A DNA stretch of 64,000 nucleotides, from contig NZ_CP033078.1 of the NCBI RefSeq assembly GCF_003716875.1, forward strand, positions 124,001-188,000, in the 5' to 3' direction. Positions 48,146 to 57,458 of the stretch are shown one piece after another. Position 1 is the stretch's first letter; each line of letters opens with the position of its first letter. The notes below the pieces were generated by a model, which saw only the letters and a program-made list of their open reading frames with translations, did no database searches and was not told the DNA's origin. Made by a program: the position numbers and the translations under genes. This stretch comes from Vibrio zhugei. Lineage in GTDB: Bacteria > Pseudomonadota > Gammaproteobacteria > Enterobacterales > Vibrionaceae.

Positions 48146-49269
48146 AAAGAAAAGCTCTACTTTTAAATACATCATTTTATCCAAATATAGGTGGTGTAGA
48201 AAATTCTCTCCGAAGCATTGCTGAAGAGTTGTCGAATGAAGGTTGGCATGTTGATATAGTTACTGCCTTAACTATCGAGACTGAACCAGCTGAAAAACTA
48301 TTCGGTGCTAATATTTATAGATATAAATCAAGTGGAGGAGGTACATATGTTTATAATGCTTATCGATTAATAAAAAGTTTAGAGAATGAATATGAACTAG
48401 TAATTTGTAGGCATCATGTATTAGCTATTGTACTAAAACTGTTAAAGTTTAAAAATATCAAATATATTGTTCCTGGTGTATATAAATATCAAAATATTAG
48501 AGAGAAATCTCTATCACTAAGATCAAAGCTAAAGTACCGTTTTAATATGACTATTCAAGGTTTAGCATTTAGGTGTTCAGAGTTATTTGTATTTAGTGAT
48601 TCAATGAAATTACAAATAGAAAGTATAATTGGTTCAAATTATCATATGACAAAGATTAATCCTGGTGTAGACGATAAAAGATTCTTTCAAAAAAATAAAG
48701 AAGAGATTATTGCATTAAGAGAAGAGCTAAGTTTAGATGTAGATAAAAAATATATACTAGGTTTAGGCCGATTTGTCGATGTGAAAAATTTTGAAGTTTT
48801 AATTAAAGCGATGTCATATACACCTGATGATTTTTCACTACTATTAGTAGGTGATGGATATTTAAAAGAAAAATATCAGTCTCTTATAGAAGAATACGCA
48901 GTATCTAATAAAGTTATTATAAAGCCATCAACTAAAACACCAGAAAAGTATTATCAGTTATGTGATGTATTCTGTCTATCATCTATATATGAACCATTTG
49001 GACAAGTACTGCTAGAGGCTACATTTTCTGGACTACCTATTGTAGCATTCGATAATCAATCTTGTGATGGAGTGGATACTGCTACACGAGAAATTTATGA
49101 AAATTATCCTAGTTTAGTCAATTTTTGTCACAGTATGGATCCTGAATCATTATCAAAACAGTTGATTTTGTCGACAAAAGCTGAGTTTAATAAAATTGAG
49201 TTTAATGATTTTGTATTATCTAAGTCGTGGGATGGACTTTTGAAAAAAGTTTTAGGAGAGGAATTTTAA
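48142..49269 (+). CDS. Glycosyltransferase family 4, capsule/O-antigen
   Basis: A 375-residue GT-B enzyme. It opens LLNTSFYPNIGGVENSLRSIAEEL with the GGVEN donor loop, and has YILGLGRFVDVKNFEVLIKAM and CLSSIYEPFGQVLLEATFSGLPIVAFDNQSCDG, the E-x7-E signature. Very AT-rich and overlapping wzy, so part of the transferred serotype block. It adds one sugar of the repeat unit; which one is unknown. Confidence 0.88.
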   Translation: MKRKALLLNTSFYPNIGGVENSLRSIAEELSNEGWHVDIVTALTIETEPAEKLFGANIYRYKSSGGGTYVYNAYRLIKSLENEYELVICRHHVLAIVLKLLKFKNIKYIVPGVYKYQNIREKSLSLRSKLKYRFNMTIQGLAFRCSELFVFSDSMKLQIESIIGSNYHMTKINPGVDDKRFFQKNKEEIIALREELSLDVDKKYILGLGRFVDVKNFEVLIKAMSYTPDDFSLLLVGDGYLKEKYQSLIEEYAVSNKVIIKPSTKTPEKYYQLCDVFCLSSIYEPFGQVLLEATFSGLPIVAFDNQSCDGVDTATREIYENYPSLVNFCHSMDPESLSKQLILSTKAEFNKIEFNDFVLSKSWDGLLKKVLGEEF

Positions 49270-49402
49270 ATAACATATACTATATTAAAAATGTTATTTA
49301 ATGAATAATTCACACGCGTATAATGTTTTTAAATTAAATTTATTATTTCCATTCCAGTTAATACTAAAAACTAAACATTTACGTAAATAAAGGCAATAGT
49401 AT

Positions 49403-50209
49403 ATGAAAATAGAATTTTTAATATCAACTGTGGATAGAAACAACGTTGATTTTATATATAGAATGTTCAAGAATTTAGATATAGAAAATATTAACGCTGT
49501 TATAATAAATCAATGTATAAATATCGACTTACCAGAAATGATCCATGTGCCACATGATAATATAAAGATTATTTCTGTAAAAGATAAAGGAACATCTAAT
49601 AGTAGAAATTTAGCGATGGAAAACATGTCTGGTGATATTTGTACTTTTACAGATGATGATTTAATATATGATAGTAAGGTGTTAGATATTATTGAAAAAA
49701 GTTTTTTAGAGAACGATTCAGATATTATAACATTTAAGACAAATTTTATAGAAAATGACAAAAGTATTAAGAATTATAGAGAAGAATCATTTAATCACAC
49801 ATTTCATTCCCTAATGAAAACTGGTGATTGGGAGATTTTTTTTAGAAAAAAGTCTATCGAAAATAAATTGATAAAGTTTGATAGTAATTTTGGCTTAGGA
49901 TGTAAGTACCCATTGTGTGAGTATCAAATTTTCTTAACCGACTGTTTTAAAAATGGTTTGTCTTTATTATATATTCCTAAAGTAGTTGTAAGACATCCTT
50001 TAGATATCGTAAGGACGGGGGTCAAATTTGATTCTCATATAGAAAAAGCTAGAGGTGCAGGTTTTGCTAGGATTTTTGGCTGGAAAGGTGTATTTGCTAT
50101 AGTTTATTTTGCAATAAAAAAATATAGTCTCTATAAAGATAGGAAAAGCCTAGTGAAGGAGTTTATAGATCTTTTTTCTGGATATGTTGAGTTATTAAAA
50201 GGTTATTAG
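49403..50209 (+). CDS. Glycosyltransferase family 2 (atypical), capsule/O-antigen
   Basis: A 268-residue GT-A protein. The usual GT2 opening is weak (MKIEFLISTVDRNNVDFIYRMF), but KGTSNSRNLAMENMSGDICTFTDDDLIYDSKVLDII contains the nucleotide-binding NSRN and the metal-binding TDDDL near 88-92. Such short-form GT2 proteins occur in Vibrio and Bacteroides capsule loci. Two bases separate it from the next gene. A gap of about 130 bases precedes it. Confidence 0.8.
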   Translation: MKIEFLISTVDRNNVDFIYRMFKNLDIENINAVIINQCINIDLPEMIHVPHDNIKIISVKDKGTSNSRNLAMENMSGDICTFTDDDLIYDSKVLDIIEKSFLENDSDIITFKTNFIENDKSIKNYREESFNHTFHSLMKTGDWEIFFRKKSIENKLIKFDSNFGLGCKYPLCEYQIFLTDCFKNGLSLLYIPKVVVRHPLDIVRTGVKFDSHIEKARGAGFARIFGWKGVFAIVYFAIKKYSLYKDRKSLVKEFIDLFSGYVELLKGY

Positions 50210-50210
50210 T

Positions 50211-50993
50211 ATGGCATCATTAGTTTCAATTATTACTCCTACGCATAATTCAGAAAAATTTATAGAAGAAACGATAAGGTCTGTTCTTGAGCAAACATAT
50301 ATATATTGGGAACTTATAATTATTGATGACTGTTCTCACGATTCAAGTTTTGATATTATTAAACGTTATTCTGATTTAGACGAAAGGATAAAAGTTTTTC
50401 AGCTTGATAAAAATTCTGGTGCCGCTGTTGCCAGAAATTTAGGTATAGAGAAAGCAAATGGTAGATTTATTTCTTTTTTAGATAGTGATGATTTATGGGC
50501 TAAGGATAAATTAGCATCTCAAGTTGAATTCATGTTGAAAAATAATAAAGACTTTAGCTTTTCTGCTTATTATTTAATTGATGAACAAGGAAAAGAAATA
50601 GGGCTTGTTAACGTTCCTAAGTATGTGAAATATAGGGATATACTTAAAACATGTTCAATTGGTTGTTTAACAGTTATGTATGACACGAAGAAATTAGGTA
50701 AAGTATATATGCCGTTAATTAGAAAAAGGCAAGATTTTGGTCTTTGGTTGAAAATATTAAAGGACATTAACTATGCTTATGATTTTGGGAAAGTTAAATC
50801 TTATTATAGAGTTAGAGCAGATTCTATTTCTGCTAATAAAAAGTCAGCAGCATATTATCAGTGGAAAATATACCGTAATGTTGAAAATATGGGAATGATT
50901 TCTTCTTTGTTTTATTTTTTTAATTATGCTTTTTTTGGCATTTTAAAATCTAAGCTACCTAAAGTTTATGACTTTTATTTAAAATTTAAATGA
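50211..50993 (+). CDS. Glycosyltransferase family 2, capsule/O-antigen
   Basis: A classic 260-residue GT2 enzyme: VSIITPTHNSEKFIEETIRSVLEQTYIYWELIIIDDCSHDSS (about 5-46), GAAVARNLGIEKANGRFISFLDSDDLWAKDKL with the DXD at about 91-95, and RKRQDFGLWLKIL near 165. The stop comes one base before the end of an IS30-like relic, so its last residues may have been reset by that insertion. It is the last gene of the polysaccharide block. Confidence 0.9.
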   Translation: MASLVSIITPTHNSEKFIEETIRSVLEQTYIYWELIIIDDCSHDSSFDIIKRYSDLDERIKVFQLDKNSGAAVARNLGIEKANGRFISFLDSDDLWAKDKLASQVEFMLKNNKDFSFSAYYLIDEQGKEIGLVNVPKYVKYRDILKTCSIGCLTVMYDTKKLGKVYMPLIRKRQDFGLWLKILKDINYAYDFGKVKSYYRVRADSISANKKSAAYYQWKIYRNVENMGMISSLFYFFNYAFFGILKSKLPKVYDFYLKFK

Positions 50994-51029
50994 TCCTGAA
51001 TTCAATTGCGACATTCATGGAAAGATGTA

Positions 51030-52126
51030 TACCTGTTCAACTTGAAGATGCAGGATTTAACATTTGAAAGTTATCGTTAATACGTGACGCTAGAGAGCCT
51101 GCAATCTCCGGAAGAGACACAGTGAAAAATCGCCGGATAGCAGCTTCAAAGTCACGCTTACTTTTGAAGTAAACGTTGTTTCTTACTTGCTCGTTCATTA
51201 CCTTCCATAACCGTTCTATTGGGTTGAGGTTGGGGCTATAAGGTGGCAGATAGTGAAGTTCTATGTTCAACACAAAAGCCGCATCTTTTACCAAATCTGT
51301 ACGGTGATACCCCGCTCCATCTAAGATGAGGTGAAGCTTTTGATTTAGTGGGTAGCTCTCTCTCAGTCTACAGAAAAACCGAACGATATTTTCGCTGTTG
51401 ATGCTTTCATAAGCGCTAATAACCGTATTGCCAATATCTAAGAGGTTCAGTGCGCCAACAATGTTGAGGCGGCTGCGGCTTCCTGTTGTCTCTATAGGTT
51501 TACCCTGCCCGGTACGTATCCACCCATGAGTGATTTTTGTAGCTTGAGTCGGGTGAACCGCATCCATGAACAAGATGGGTTCGTCCCTGCCGCAGCGGGA
51601 TTTGAGTGCCTTGTAGGCCTCAACAAACTCCTGCTGTTTAGCTTCACTAAATCGATGGGGGACACCTTTAGGCTTCTTGTAGCTAAAGCCATTGTGGTGC
51701 AGCCACTTGTTCATACCTGCGACTGTATAGCTCACACCAAACTGCTCTAGGACATAGGCCACAATCTGATGAGAGTGGTGGTAGGTCACCTCAGTGAGGC
51801 GCTCGATAAGCGCCATAGTTTGGGAAGCGGATAATCGACTACTGGAGCCACCATTTTCGGGCTTTAGCTTCTCTGATTGCTGGTAGTCCTGAAGATGGCG
51901 CAGAACGGTGGTTTCATGAATACGCAAAGCTTGAGAAATCATTGCAGTACTCCAACCTTCAGACGTTAGCAATACCGCTTTTATACGGTCACGGACTCGA
52001 CCATCACGCGTTTTATCGTGCTGGATATCGAGTGCTTGCTTTTGTTCTTTGGTCAGCCTTATCTTCATGGGGCGTAGCATGATCCTCATTACTCTGAAAA
52101 TCAAGCATCTTCAATGATCACGGGTA
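51030..52126 (-). mobile_element. IS630-family insertion sequence
   Basis: A 1097-bp element with ends TACCTGTTCAACTTGAAGATGC and TACCCGTGATCATTGAAGATGC, inverted. A TA target duplication flanks it (51028-51029 and 52127-52128), and removing one TA restores the leader of the surrounding IS30 relic. Confidence 0.92.
51037..52068 (-). CDS. IS630-family transposase
   Basis: A DDE transposase of about 343 residues. An N-terminal helix-turn-helix (MISQALRIHETTVLRHLQDY) is followed by the catalytic residues in PILFMDAVHPTQ, HLILDGAGYHRT and YSPNLNPIERLW. The frame extends to 52104 with an upstream ATG; the start at 52068 (MKIRLTKEQKQ) is the more usual form. It appears intact and overlaps the inner edge of the left inverted repeat. 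Confidence 0.93.
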   Translation of the reverse strand: MKIRLTKEQKQALDIQHDKTRDGRVRDRIKAVLLTSEGWSTAMISQALRIHETTVLRHLQDYQQSEKLKPENGGSSSRLSASQTMALIERLTEVTYHHSHQIVAYVLEQFGVSYTVAGMNKWLHHNGFSYKKPKGVPHRFSEAKQQEFVEAYKALKSRCGRDEPILFMDAVHPTQATKITHGWIRTGQGKPIETTGSRSRLNIVGALNLLDIGNTVISAYESINSENIVRFFCRLRESYPLNQKLHLILDGAGYHRTDLVKDAAFVLNIELHYLPPYSPNLNPIERLWKVMNEQVRNNVYFKSKRDFEAAIRRFFTVSLPEIAGSLASRINDNFQMLNPASSS

Positions 52127-52191
52127 TAGAAGAGGAAGCCAACTGCTGAAAGTGGTACGATCTTCTCGCCAAAGAAACAAGCCGTACTACC

Positions 52192-52426
52192 ATGAAGTAT
52201 TATCGACAGTTGACCGACGGCAGAATACACCAGATTTCTGCTCTTTTGAAACGGGGAATTTCGGTTTCTGAAATAGCTAAAACCGTTTGCTGCCGTCTCT
52301 CTACGTTATATCAGGAGCTTAAACGGGGCAGTAAAGGCAGTCATTATTGCCCAAGCGAAGCTCAGGTATTCTCAATCAATAAAATGCATATCAGCGCGTA
52401 AATACCGAACACCTCAGGAGCGAGTT
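52192..52426 (+). pseudogene. Truncated IS30-family transposase
   Basis: The first 55 residues (MKYYRQLTDGRIHQISALLKRGISVSEIAKTV) align with the N-terminus of the intact copies at roughly 70 percent identity by eye. A frameshift near 52380 leads to a stop at 52401, although DNA similarity continues to about 52426, where the IS3-family sequence begins. No catalytic domain remains. Confidence 0.88.
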
Positions 52427-52630
52427 TGTAACCATCCCCTAAAATAGTGGCATACCATTTTGGAGTTCTTCAGCATACACTGAATGAATCAGGGAGAACT
52501 CGCTATGAAAAAATCACGCTATACCGAAACACAGATCGTGAAGATTTTGAAAGAAGTCGAAGGTGGTCGCCTTATCAAGGAAGTCTGCCGAGAATACGGA
52601 ATATCTGATGCCACTTATTACAACTGGAAA
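52427..52630 (+). mobile_element. IS3-family fragment (left end and start of orfA)
   Basis: TGTAACCATCCCCTAAAATAG at 52427 looks like an IS3-group terminal repeat. The ATG at 52505 opens MKKSRYTETQIVKILKEVEGG...EYGISDATYYNWK, the helix-turn-helix OrfA of IS3-family elements. It is cut after YYNWK by the IS66 element at 52631. No right half is present in the window. Confidence 0.87.
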
Positions 52631-52710
52631 GTAAGCGCACCACAAACCACACATTCTAATCACGCGTTGCCCACTCTATGATCACATCTCCAATCCAAAG
52701 GAGATGTGAT

Positions 52711-53031
52711 ATGTACAAACGACGCACCGACCAAGAATGGCTTTCTCTGATTGAGCAATGCCAAGCCAGTTCGCTCACACAACACGCTTTTTGCCAAAAA
52801 CACGACATTAGCGTATCGACATTTTACGCCAAGCGGCAGCAGCTGAGTGTTAGCCCATCCCAAACTCAGAGTGGCTTCGTTAAGGCCGACATTATTGAAA
52901 AGACTACGTGTCGCAAGGTGACCCAGACGTCGTTGGCGAACATGACTTTGATAGCAAATAACGTCGAATTGAGTATTCCTCAAGGCACGCCACCATACTA
53001 TCTTGCTGAGTTGATTGGAGCCTTATCATGA
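52711..53031 (+). CDS. tnpA: IS66 accessory protein TnpA
   Basis: A 106-residue IS66 TnpA with the helix-turn-helix QASSLTQHAFCQKHDISVSTFYAKRQQL. The ATG at 52711 has AAAGGAGATG just before it, so it is preferred to the in-frame ATG at 52678. It overlaps tnpB by four bases. Confidence 0.92.
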   Translation: MYKRRTDQEWLSLIEQCQASSLTQHAFCQKHDISVSTFYAKRQQLSVSPSQTQSGFVKADIIEKTTCRKVTQTSLANMTLIANNVELSIPQGTPPYYLAELIGALS

Positions 53032-53381
53032 AACGCATGATGACCGCGCCAGTGGTGTATTTATATCGCGAGTTTGTCGATTTCAGAAAGTCTATCAATG
53101 GTCTGGCACTGTTGATTGAATCCGACACCGAACTTGAGCTAGGCTCAGGGGCATTGTTCCTCTTCACCAATAAACAACGCGATAAAATAAAAGTGTTGTA
53201 TTGGGACCAAACGGGTTATGCGCTCTGGTATAAACGCCTCGAAAAAGCCAAGTTTAAGTGGCCCACGCAAGAGAAAAATACGGTGTTTACCTTAACGCAA
53301 TTTGACCTCGACAGACTGCTTTCTGGCTTCACAATAATCGGCCATAAATCGGTAAAAATCGACAGTTTTACAATGGGTTAA
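53028..53381 (+). CDS. tnpB: IS66 accessory protein TnpB
   Basis: A 117-residue protein of the IS66 Orf2 family: YLYREFVDFRKSINGLALLIE and LFLFTNKQRDKIKVLYWDQTGYALWYKRLEKAKF are diagnostic. Translationally coupled to tnpA. Confidence 0.96.
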   Translation: MKRMMTAPVVYLYREFVDFRKSINGLALLIESDTELELGSGALFLFTNKQRDKIKVLYWDQTGYALWYKRLEKAKFKWPTQEKNTVFTLTQFDLDRLLSGFTIIGHKSVKIDSFTMG

Positions 53382-53431
53382 TGGCAATAAAAGTCAGATA
53401 AACCAAGCCTTTTTTATCGGTATTCAGTACA

Positions 53432-54994
53432 ATGAATACCATGAAAAAGACGACCCCCGACATCAATCCAGACAGCCAAAACATCGCGGAACTTCAAGCG
53501 ATGGTGAAGGCGTTGATGTCTGAGCAAGAAGCTTGGCAGCAAAAAGAATCACAATGGCAACAAGAACGCCAATCCTTGATTGAGCAGTTCAAACTGGCAC
53601 TTGACCGCCAGTTCGCCAAACGCTCTGAAGCGTTAAAACCGTATAACGAAGCTCAGGGCGACTTCTTTAATGAAGTGGAATGCGAAGCGGAGAACGTCGA
53701 CGAAGACGTGGTGACCACGACGACCACAACAAAGCGCCGTGGTAAACGCCAGCCATTACCGAAAGACTTACCTCGCGAAACCGTGGTTCTTGACCTGGAC
53801 GAGCACGATAAACAGTGTCCTTGCTGCCAACATTCTCTGCATCAAATCGGGGAAGACCGTAGCGAGAAACTGGAGTTCACGCCTGCGATACTCAACGTTA
53901 TCGACTACGTTCGTCCTAAATACGCGTGCCGTCATTGTGAGCAACACAGTGAGACTAACCCAGTTCACCAACAGCCAGTACCCGAAAGCATCATCCCCAA
54001 AAGCTTCGCCACAGAAAGCTTGCTGGCCAATATCATCTTAGGTAAATACCAGTACGCCTTGCCGCTGTATCGACAAGAAACCTTGTTCACGCAATCGGGC
54101 ATCGACTTATCACGAACGACCATGGCTCGCTGGGTTATCCAAGTGAGCGAGAAGTTCCAACCCTTGTACCAAGCCTTAAAAACGCACTTACTTGAGCAAG
54201 TGGTGGTGCATGCCGATGAAACCCCATTGAATGTGCTGCAAGAAGAGAAGCGCAGTTACATGTGGCTGTATTGCTCAGGCGCTGACTCTCCGCAAGCGTG
54301 TTTACCGGATATGAAAAACATCGTCTTGTACGACTATCAAAACAGTCGCGCGAGAGCGTGCCCAATGGACTTCTTGGAAAATTACTCGGGTTACCTGCAA
54401 ACCGATGGTTATGCCGCGTACGATGGTCTCACTCAAGTGACGAACGTCGGTTGCTTCGCTCATGCTCGCCGTAAGTTCATGGAGGCAAAAAAGCTCCAGG
54501 GAAAAGGCAAGACTGGGAAAGTGGATATCGCGCTGGCGAAAATCCAAAAACTCTATGCGCTTGAAGCTCGCTTAAAACAGTCATCAGCCGAAGAGCGTTG
54601 GTCAGAGAGACAAGCACACGCCAAACCGATATTGGACGACCTGTATCAATGGCTCACGACACAAAAGGTGTTCGAATCCAGCCCACTGGGTAAAGCGATT
54701 AAATACACCTTGGGTCAATGGCCGAAGTTGGTGCGTTATGTGGATGATGGGCACTTATCCATCGACAACAATCGAGCAGAACGTGCAATCAAATCGATGG
54801 TCATTGGCCGAAAGAACTGGCTCTTCGCCAACACATCAAAAGGTGCTGATGCCAGTGCGTTACTCTATAGCATCATCGAGACGGCTAAAGCCAATGGACT
54901 CATTCTCTACGATTACATGGTCAAGTGCATGAAAGAGCTGGCGAAAGCAGAGCCTGACATCGAATCACTTCTTCCGTGGAACTTCTCACACTAA
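53432..54994 (+). CDS. tnpC: IS66-family transposase TnpC
   Basis: A 520-residue DDE transposase. It has an N-terminal coiled coil (about 15-65), the zinc-binding CPCC...CRHC region near 128-170, and the catalytic domain with HADETPLNVLQ, QTDGYAAYDGL and DNNRAERAIKSMVIGRKNWLFANTSKGA. A second ATG at 53441 is possible. Intact. Confidence 0.96.
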   Translation: MNTMKKTTPDINPDSQNIAELQAMVKALMSEQEAWQQKESQWQQERQSLIEQFKLALDRQFAKRSEALKPYNEAQGDFFNEVECEAENVDEDVVTTTTTTKRRGKRQPLPKDLPRETVVLDLDEHDKQCPCCQHSLHQIGEDRSEKLEFTPAILNVIDYVRPKYACRHCEQHSETNPVHQQPVPESIIPKSFATESLLANIILGKYQYALPLYRQETLFTQSGIDLSRTTMARWVIQVSEKFQPLYQALKTHLLEQVVVHADETPLNVLQEEKRSYMWLYCSGADSPQACLPDMKNIVLYDYQNSRARACPMDFLENYSGYLQTDGYAAYDGLTQVTNVGCFAHARRKFMEAKKLQGKGKTGKVDIALAKIQKLYALEARLKQSSAEERWSERQAHAKPILDDLYQWLTTQKVFESSPLGKAIKYTLGQWPKLVRYVDDGHLSIDNNRAERAIKSMVIGRKNWLFANTSKGADASALLYSIIETAKANGLILYDYMVKCMKELAKAEPDIESLLPWNFSH

Positions 54995-55052
54995 AACGCC
55001 CCGTGGGTTCATGGGGCGCTTACAAGATATGAAGCTCCATAGCATTATATAT

Positions 55053-55085
55053 AAAAACGCCCCATCCTAGGATGGGGCGTTTTTA
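55053..55085. terminator. Strong bidirectional terminator between IS66 and wecA
   Basis: AAAAACGCCCCATCC and its exact complement meet at TA, giving a 15-bp stem with A and T runs on the two sides. It terminates wecA on the minus strand and stops readthrough from the polysaccharide locus. Confidence 0.93.
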
Positions 55086-55102
55086 TTAGATAACACGAAA
55101 AA

Positions 55103-56200
55103 TTACATACCTTGTTGGCTCTCGATATACACTTCTTTTTCTTTGCCTTTTAGGCGTTTGATAAACGCAGTGATTCGCCAGATATATGCCAAAGTGAATG
55201 CGTAGATAAGGAAGCAAATAACAAAAGTGATAAACATGCCTTGCTCACTGATGTTGGCAATTTCTCCGTAAATACCAAAACCCGCAAATACTGCCGCGAT
55301 AGTACAGATAAATGCGAGCGTTTGGTGCGGACTTAATCCTAAGCGTTGGCAAATATGGTGTAAGTGTCCACGATCTGGTTTGAACGGTGAGTGGCCACGA
55401 CGTAGGCGGCGGATCATGATGGCTGCCATATCCATCAGCGGAATCGCGATAACCCATACTGCAGTAATCGGGCGCATCAAGGCATGGCCGTTATCTTGGC
55501 TGGCCCCAATTAACAACCAAATTACGGTCATACCAATCATCATACTGCCAGCATCTCCCATAAACACTTTGCGGGTATGCCCTAGAATGCCTAAGTTCAT
55601 ACAAATATACGGCACCATTGCTACGATGATGGCGAAGCATAACCCCATGGCCCAATGCTGATCAGAAAGGCTTAACATAATCGCGAGTGCGCTAAAGGTT
55701 ACTACTGATAAACCGCCTAGAAGCCCATCAATACCGTCAACCATATTAAAAGCGTTGATTGCGCCAATAACCGCAAAAATGGTAAACAGATAACCAAAGT
55801 ATCCCAGAGTGATGTCACCGTAACCGAACAGGTTACCCAGGTTATCAAGACTCAGCCCAGTTTGTGTCATCAGCAAAATCGCGAGTCCTGCTTGCACCCC
55901 TAAGCGTAACTTAAAGCTAATATCAAACTTATCGTCCAGTACGCCCACAATGATCAAACTGGTAATGGAAAAGAAATACAGACCGGTGTGAGCGAGTGAG
56001 TTTGGGTTGAAGAATAAATATAATGAGGTAACGAGGTACAGTGCGACACCACCAACGAGTGGTACTGCGCCTTTGTGACGTTTGCGAAAATCGGGTTTAT
56101 CTACCAATCCTATCTTTTTAGCAATCTTCCTTGTGATAAACAGGGAAGTAAATGATAAAAAGAACACTATCACTATTTCCATAATCATAATATTAGCCAA
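55103..56200 (-). CDS. wecA: Undecaprenyl-phosphate GlcNAc-1-phosphate transferase WecA
   Basis: Starts lipid-linked polysaccharide synthesis by moving a HexNAc-1-phosphate to undecaprenyl phosphate. The 365-residue multispanning protein shows all MraY/WecA motifs: VGVLDDKFDIS near 87, NAFNMVDGIDGLLGG near 155, VFMGDAGSMMIG near 213 and the PFKPDRGHLHH loop near 273. The longest start is TTG at 56200; ATG at 56188 or 56182 is also possible. It is convergent with the IS66 end and probably serves the adjacent polysaccharide locus, which has no initiating transferase of its own. Confidence 0.93.
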   Translation of the reverse strand: MANIMIMEIVIVFFLSFTSLFITRKIAKKIGLVDKPDFRKRHKGAVPLVGGVALYLVTSLYLFFNPNSLAHTGLYFFSITSLIIVGVLDDKFDISFKLRLGVQAGLAILLMTQTGLSLDNLGNLFGYGDITLGYFGYLFTIFAVIGAINAFNMVDGIDGLLGGLSVVTFSALAIMLSLSDQHWAMGLCFAIIVAMVPYICMNLGILGHTRKVFMGDAGSMMIGMTVIWLLIGASQDNGHALMRPITAVWVIAIPLMDMAAIMIRRLRRGHSPFKPDRGHLHHICQRLGLSPHQTLAFICTIAAVFAGFGIYGEIANISEQGMFITFVICFLIYAFTLAYIWRITAFIKRLKGKEKEVYIESQQGM

Positions 56201-56580
56201 CGTAAGTTATTTGTTAATGGGCTTCTGCCCCTTTTGTAGTAGTACGTTATTCTATATCGATTAGGTCGGGGAAGAAAGCGAGTTCCTTTTCCTTCAGGTA
56301 CCTATCTGCTTTATTCTTGACCATTCTCAAATATGAGACACGATAGCCTACCTATTTAGGGTAGGTGTATGGTCACCGAGAAATGTCATCATTAAGTTGG
56401 TAAATGGCAAGATGTGATATTTAATCCAAATATCAATGATACACCTAAAAAAATGTCATATTCGATTCGATGCACTGGTGTTGATTTGTTGAGAAAATAG
56501 CAAAAAGATTACATGAAGCGTTTGTTTTGCTAACAAAAGTTCGCAATAATGCGGTCACGTCAGAATTAAGGTGATAACGA
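56201..56580. other. Divergent intergenic region between wecA and galU
   Basis: About 380 bases without a gene, with promoters for both genes expected. TAGCCTACC and GGTAGGTGTATGG form an approximate inverted repeat near 56343-56372; I see no convincing sigma-70 pair. Confidence 0.45.
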
Positions 56581-57408
56581 ATGATTAAGAAATGTCTCTT
56601 CCCGGCTGCGGGTTACGGAACACGTTTTCTTCCAGCGACCAAGTCGATGCCCAAAGAAATGATGCCGGTCGTGAATAAACCGCTCATTGAATATGGTGTG
56701 GATGAAGCCATTCATGCAGGCATGACAGATATGTGTATTGTGACCGGTCGCGGAAAACATGCGATTATGGATCATTTTGATATGAACTTCGAACTAGAGC
56801 AGCAGATTGCTGGTACTAAGAAAGAAGAATTATTGGGTGATATCCGCGGTTTGATGAACTCGGCGAATTTTACCTACATTCGTCAGCGTGAAATGAAAGG
56901 CTTAGGACACGCGATTCTTACTGGCAAGCCGTTAGTCGGAGATAACCCGTTTGCGGTGGTATTGGCCGATGACTTGTGTGTCAATGAAGAAAAAGGCGTG
57001 TTGGCGCAAATGTCTGAGCTGTATAACCAGTTCCGTTGTACTATTGTAGCGGTACAAGAAGTGCCAGAGTCTGAAACTCACAAATACGGTGTGATTTCCG
57101 GTGAAATGATTAAAGATAATATCTTCCGTGTGGATGATATGGTCGAGAAGCCGGATCCAGGCTCTGCGCCAAGTAATTTGGCGATCATCGGTCGTTATAT
57201 TATGACTCCGGATATTTTTGATTTGATCGAACAAACCGAACCGGGTAAAGGCGGCGAAATCCAAATAACGGATGCGTTATTAAAACAAGCCAAATCGGGA
57301 TGTGTATTGGCTTATAAATTCGAAGGCGAGCGTTTCGACTGCGGCAGTGTTGAGGGCTACATTGAAGCCACAAACTTCTGTTATGACAATATTTATAACA
57401 AAGCGTAA
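56581..57408 (+). CDS. galU: UTP-glucose-1-phosphate uridylyltransferase
   Basis: Makes UDP-glucose for LPS core, capsule and, through Ugd, UDP-glucuronate. The 275-residue product has AAGYGTRFLPATKSMPKEMMPVVNKPL (about 9-35), VVLADDLCV near 122 and EKPDPGSAPSNLAIIGRYIM near 187, all diagnostic of GalU. A clear terminator follows. Confidence 0.97.
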   Translation: MIKKCLFPAAGYGTRFLPATKSMPKEMMPVVNKPLIEYGVDEAIHAGMTDMCIVTGRGKHAIMDHFDMNFELEQQIAGTKKEELLGDIRGLMNSANFTYIRQREMKGLGHAILTGKPLVGDNPFAVVLADDLCVNEEKGVLAQMSELYNQFRCTIVAVQEVPESETHKYGVISGEMIKDNIFRVDDMVEKPDPGSAPSNLAIIGRYIMTPDIFDLIEQTEPGKGGEIQITDALLKQAKSGCVLAYKFEGERFDCGSVEGYIEATNFCYDNIYNKA

Positions 57409-57432
57409 TGCCAAGTGGTATTGAACGATTGT

Positions 57433-57458
57433 AAAGGGAGCCGTTAGGCTCCTTTTTT
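57433..57458 (+). terminator. Terminator after galU
   Basis: AAAGGGAGCC, GTTA and GGCTCCTTTTTT form a stem with a T run 24 bases after the galU stop. Confidence 0.9.

Larger units (their letters stand above)
50995..52426 (+). mobile_element. Decayed IS30-family relic interrupted by an IS630 element
   Basis: 50995-51029 and 52127-52426 together read as the left part of an element related to, but diverged from, IS copies 1-3: an end CCTGAATTCAATTGCGACATTC, the CATTCATGGAAAGATGTAGAAGAGG leader split at TA, and the CAGTTGACCG start of the transposase. The transposase is cut at about 52426 by an IS3-family fragment. Confidence 0.85.
52631..55023 (+). mobile_element. IS66-family insertion sequence
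   Basis: A 2393-bp element with inverted ends beginning GTAAGCGCACC at 52631 and (complement) GTAAGCGCCCC at 55023. It carries the complete tnpA-tnpB-tnpC set. The usual 8-bp target duplication is absent (CTGGAAA left, AAGATATG right), and the interrupted IS3 sequence does not resume on the right. Confidence 0.94.
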
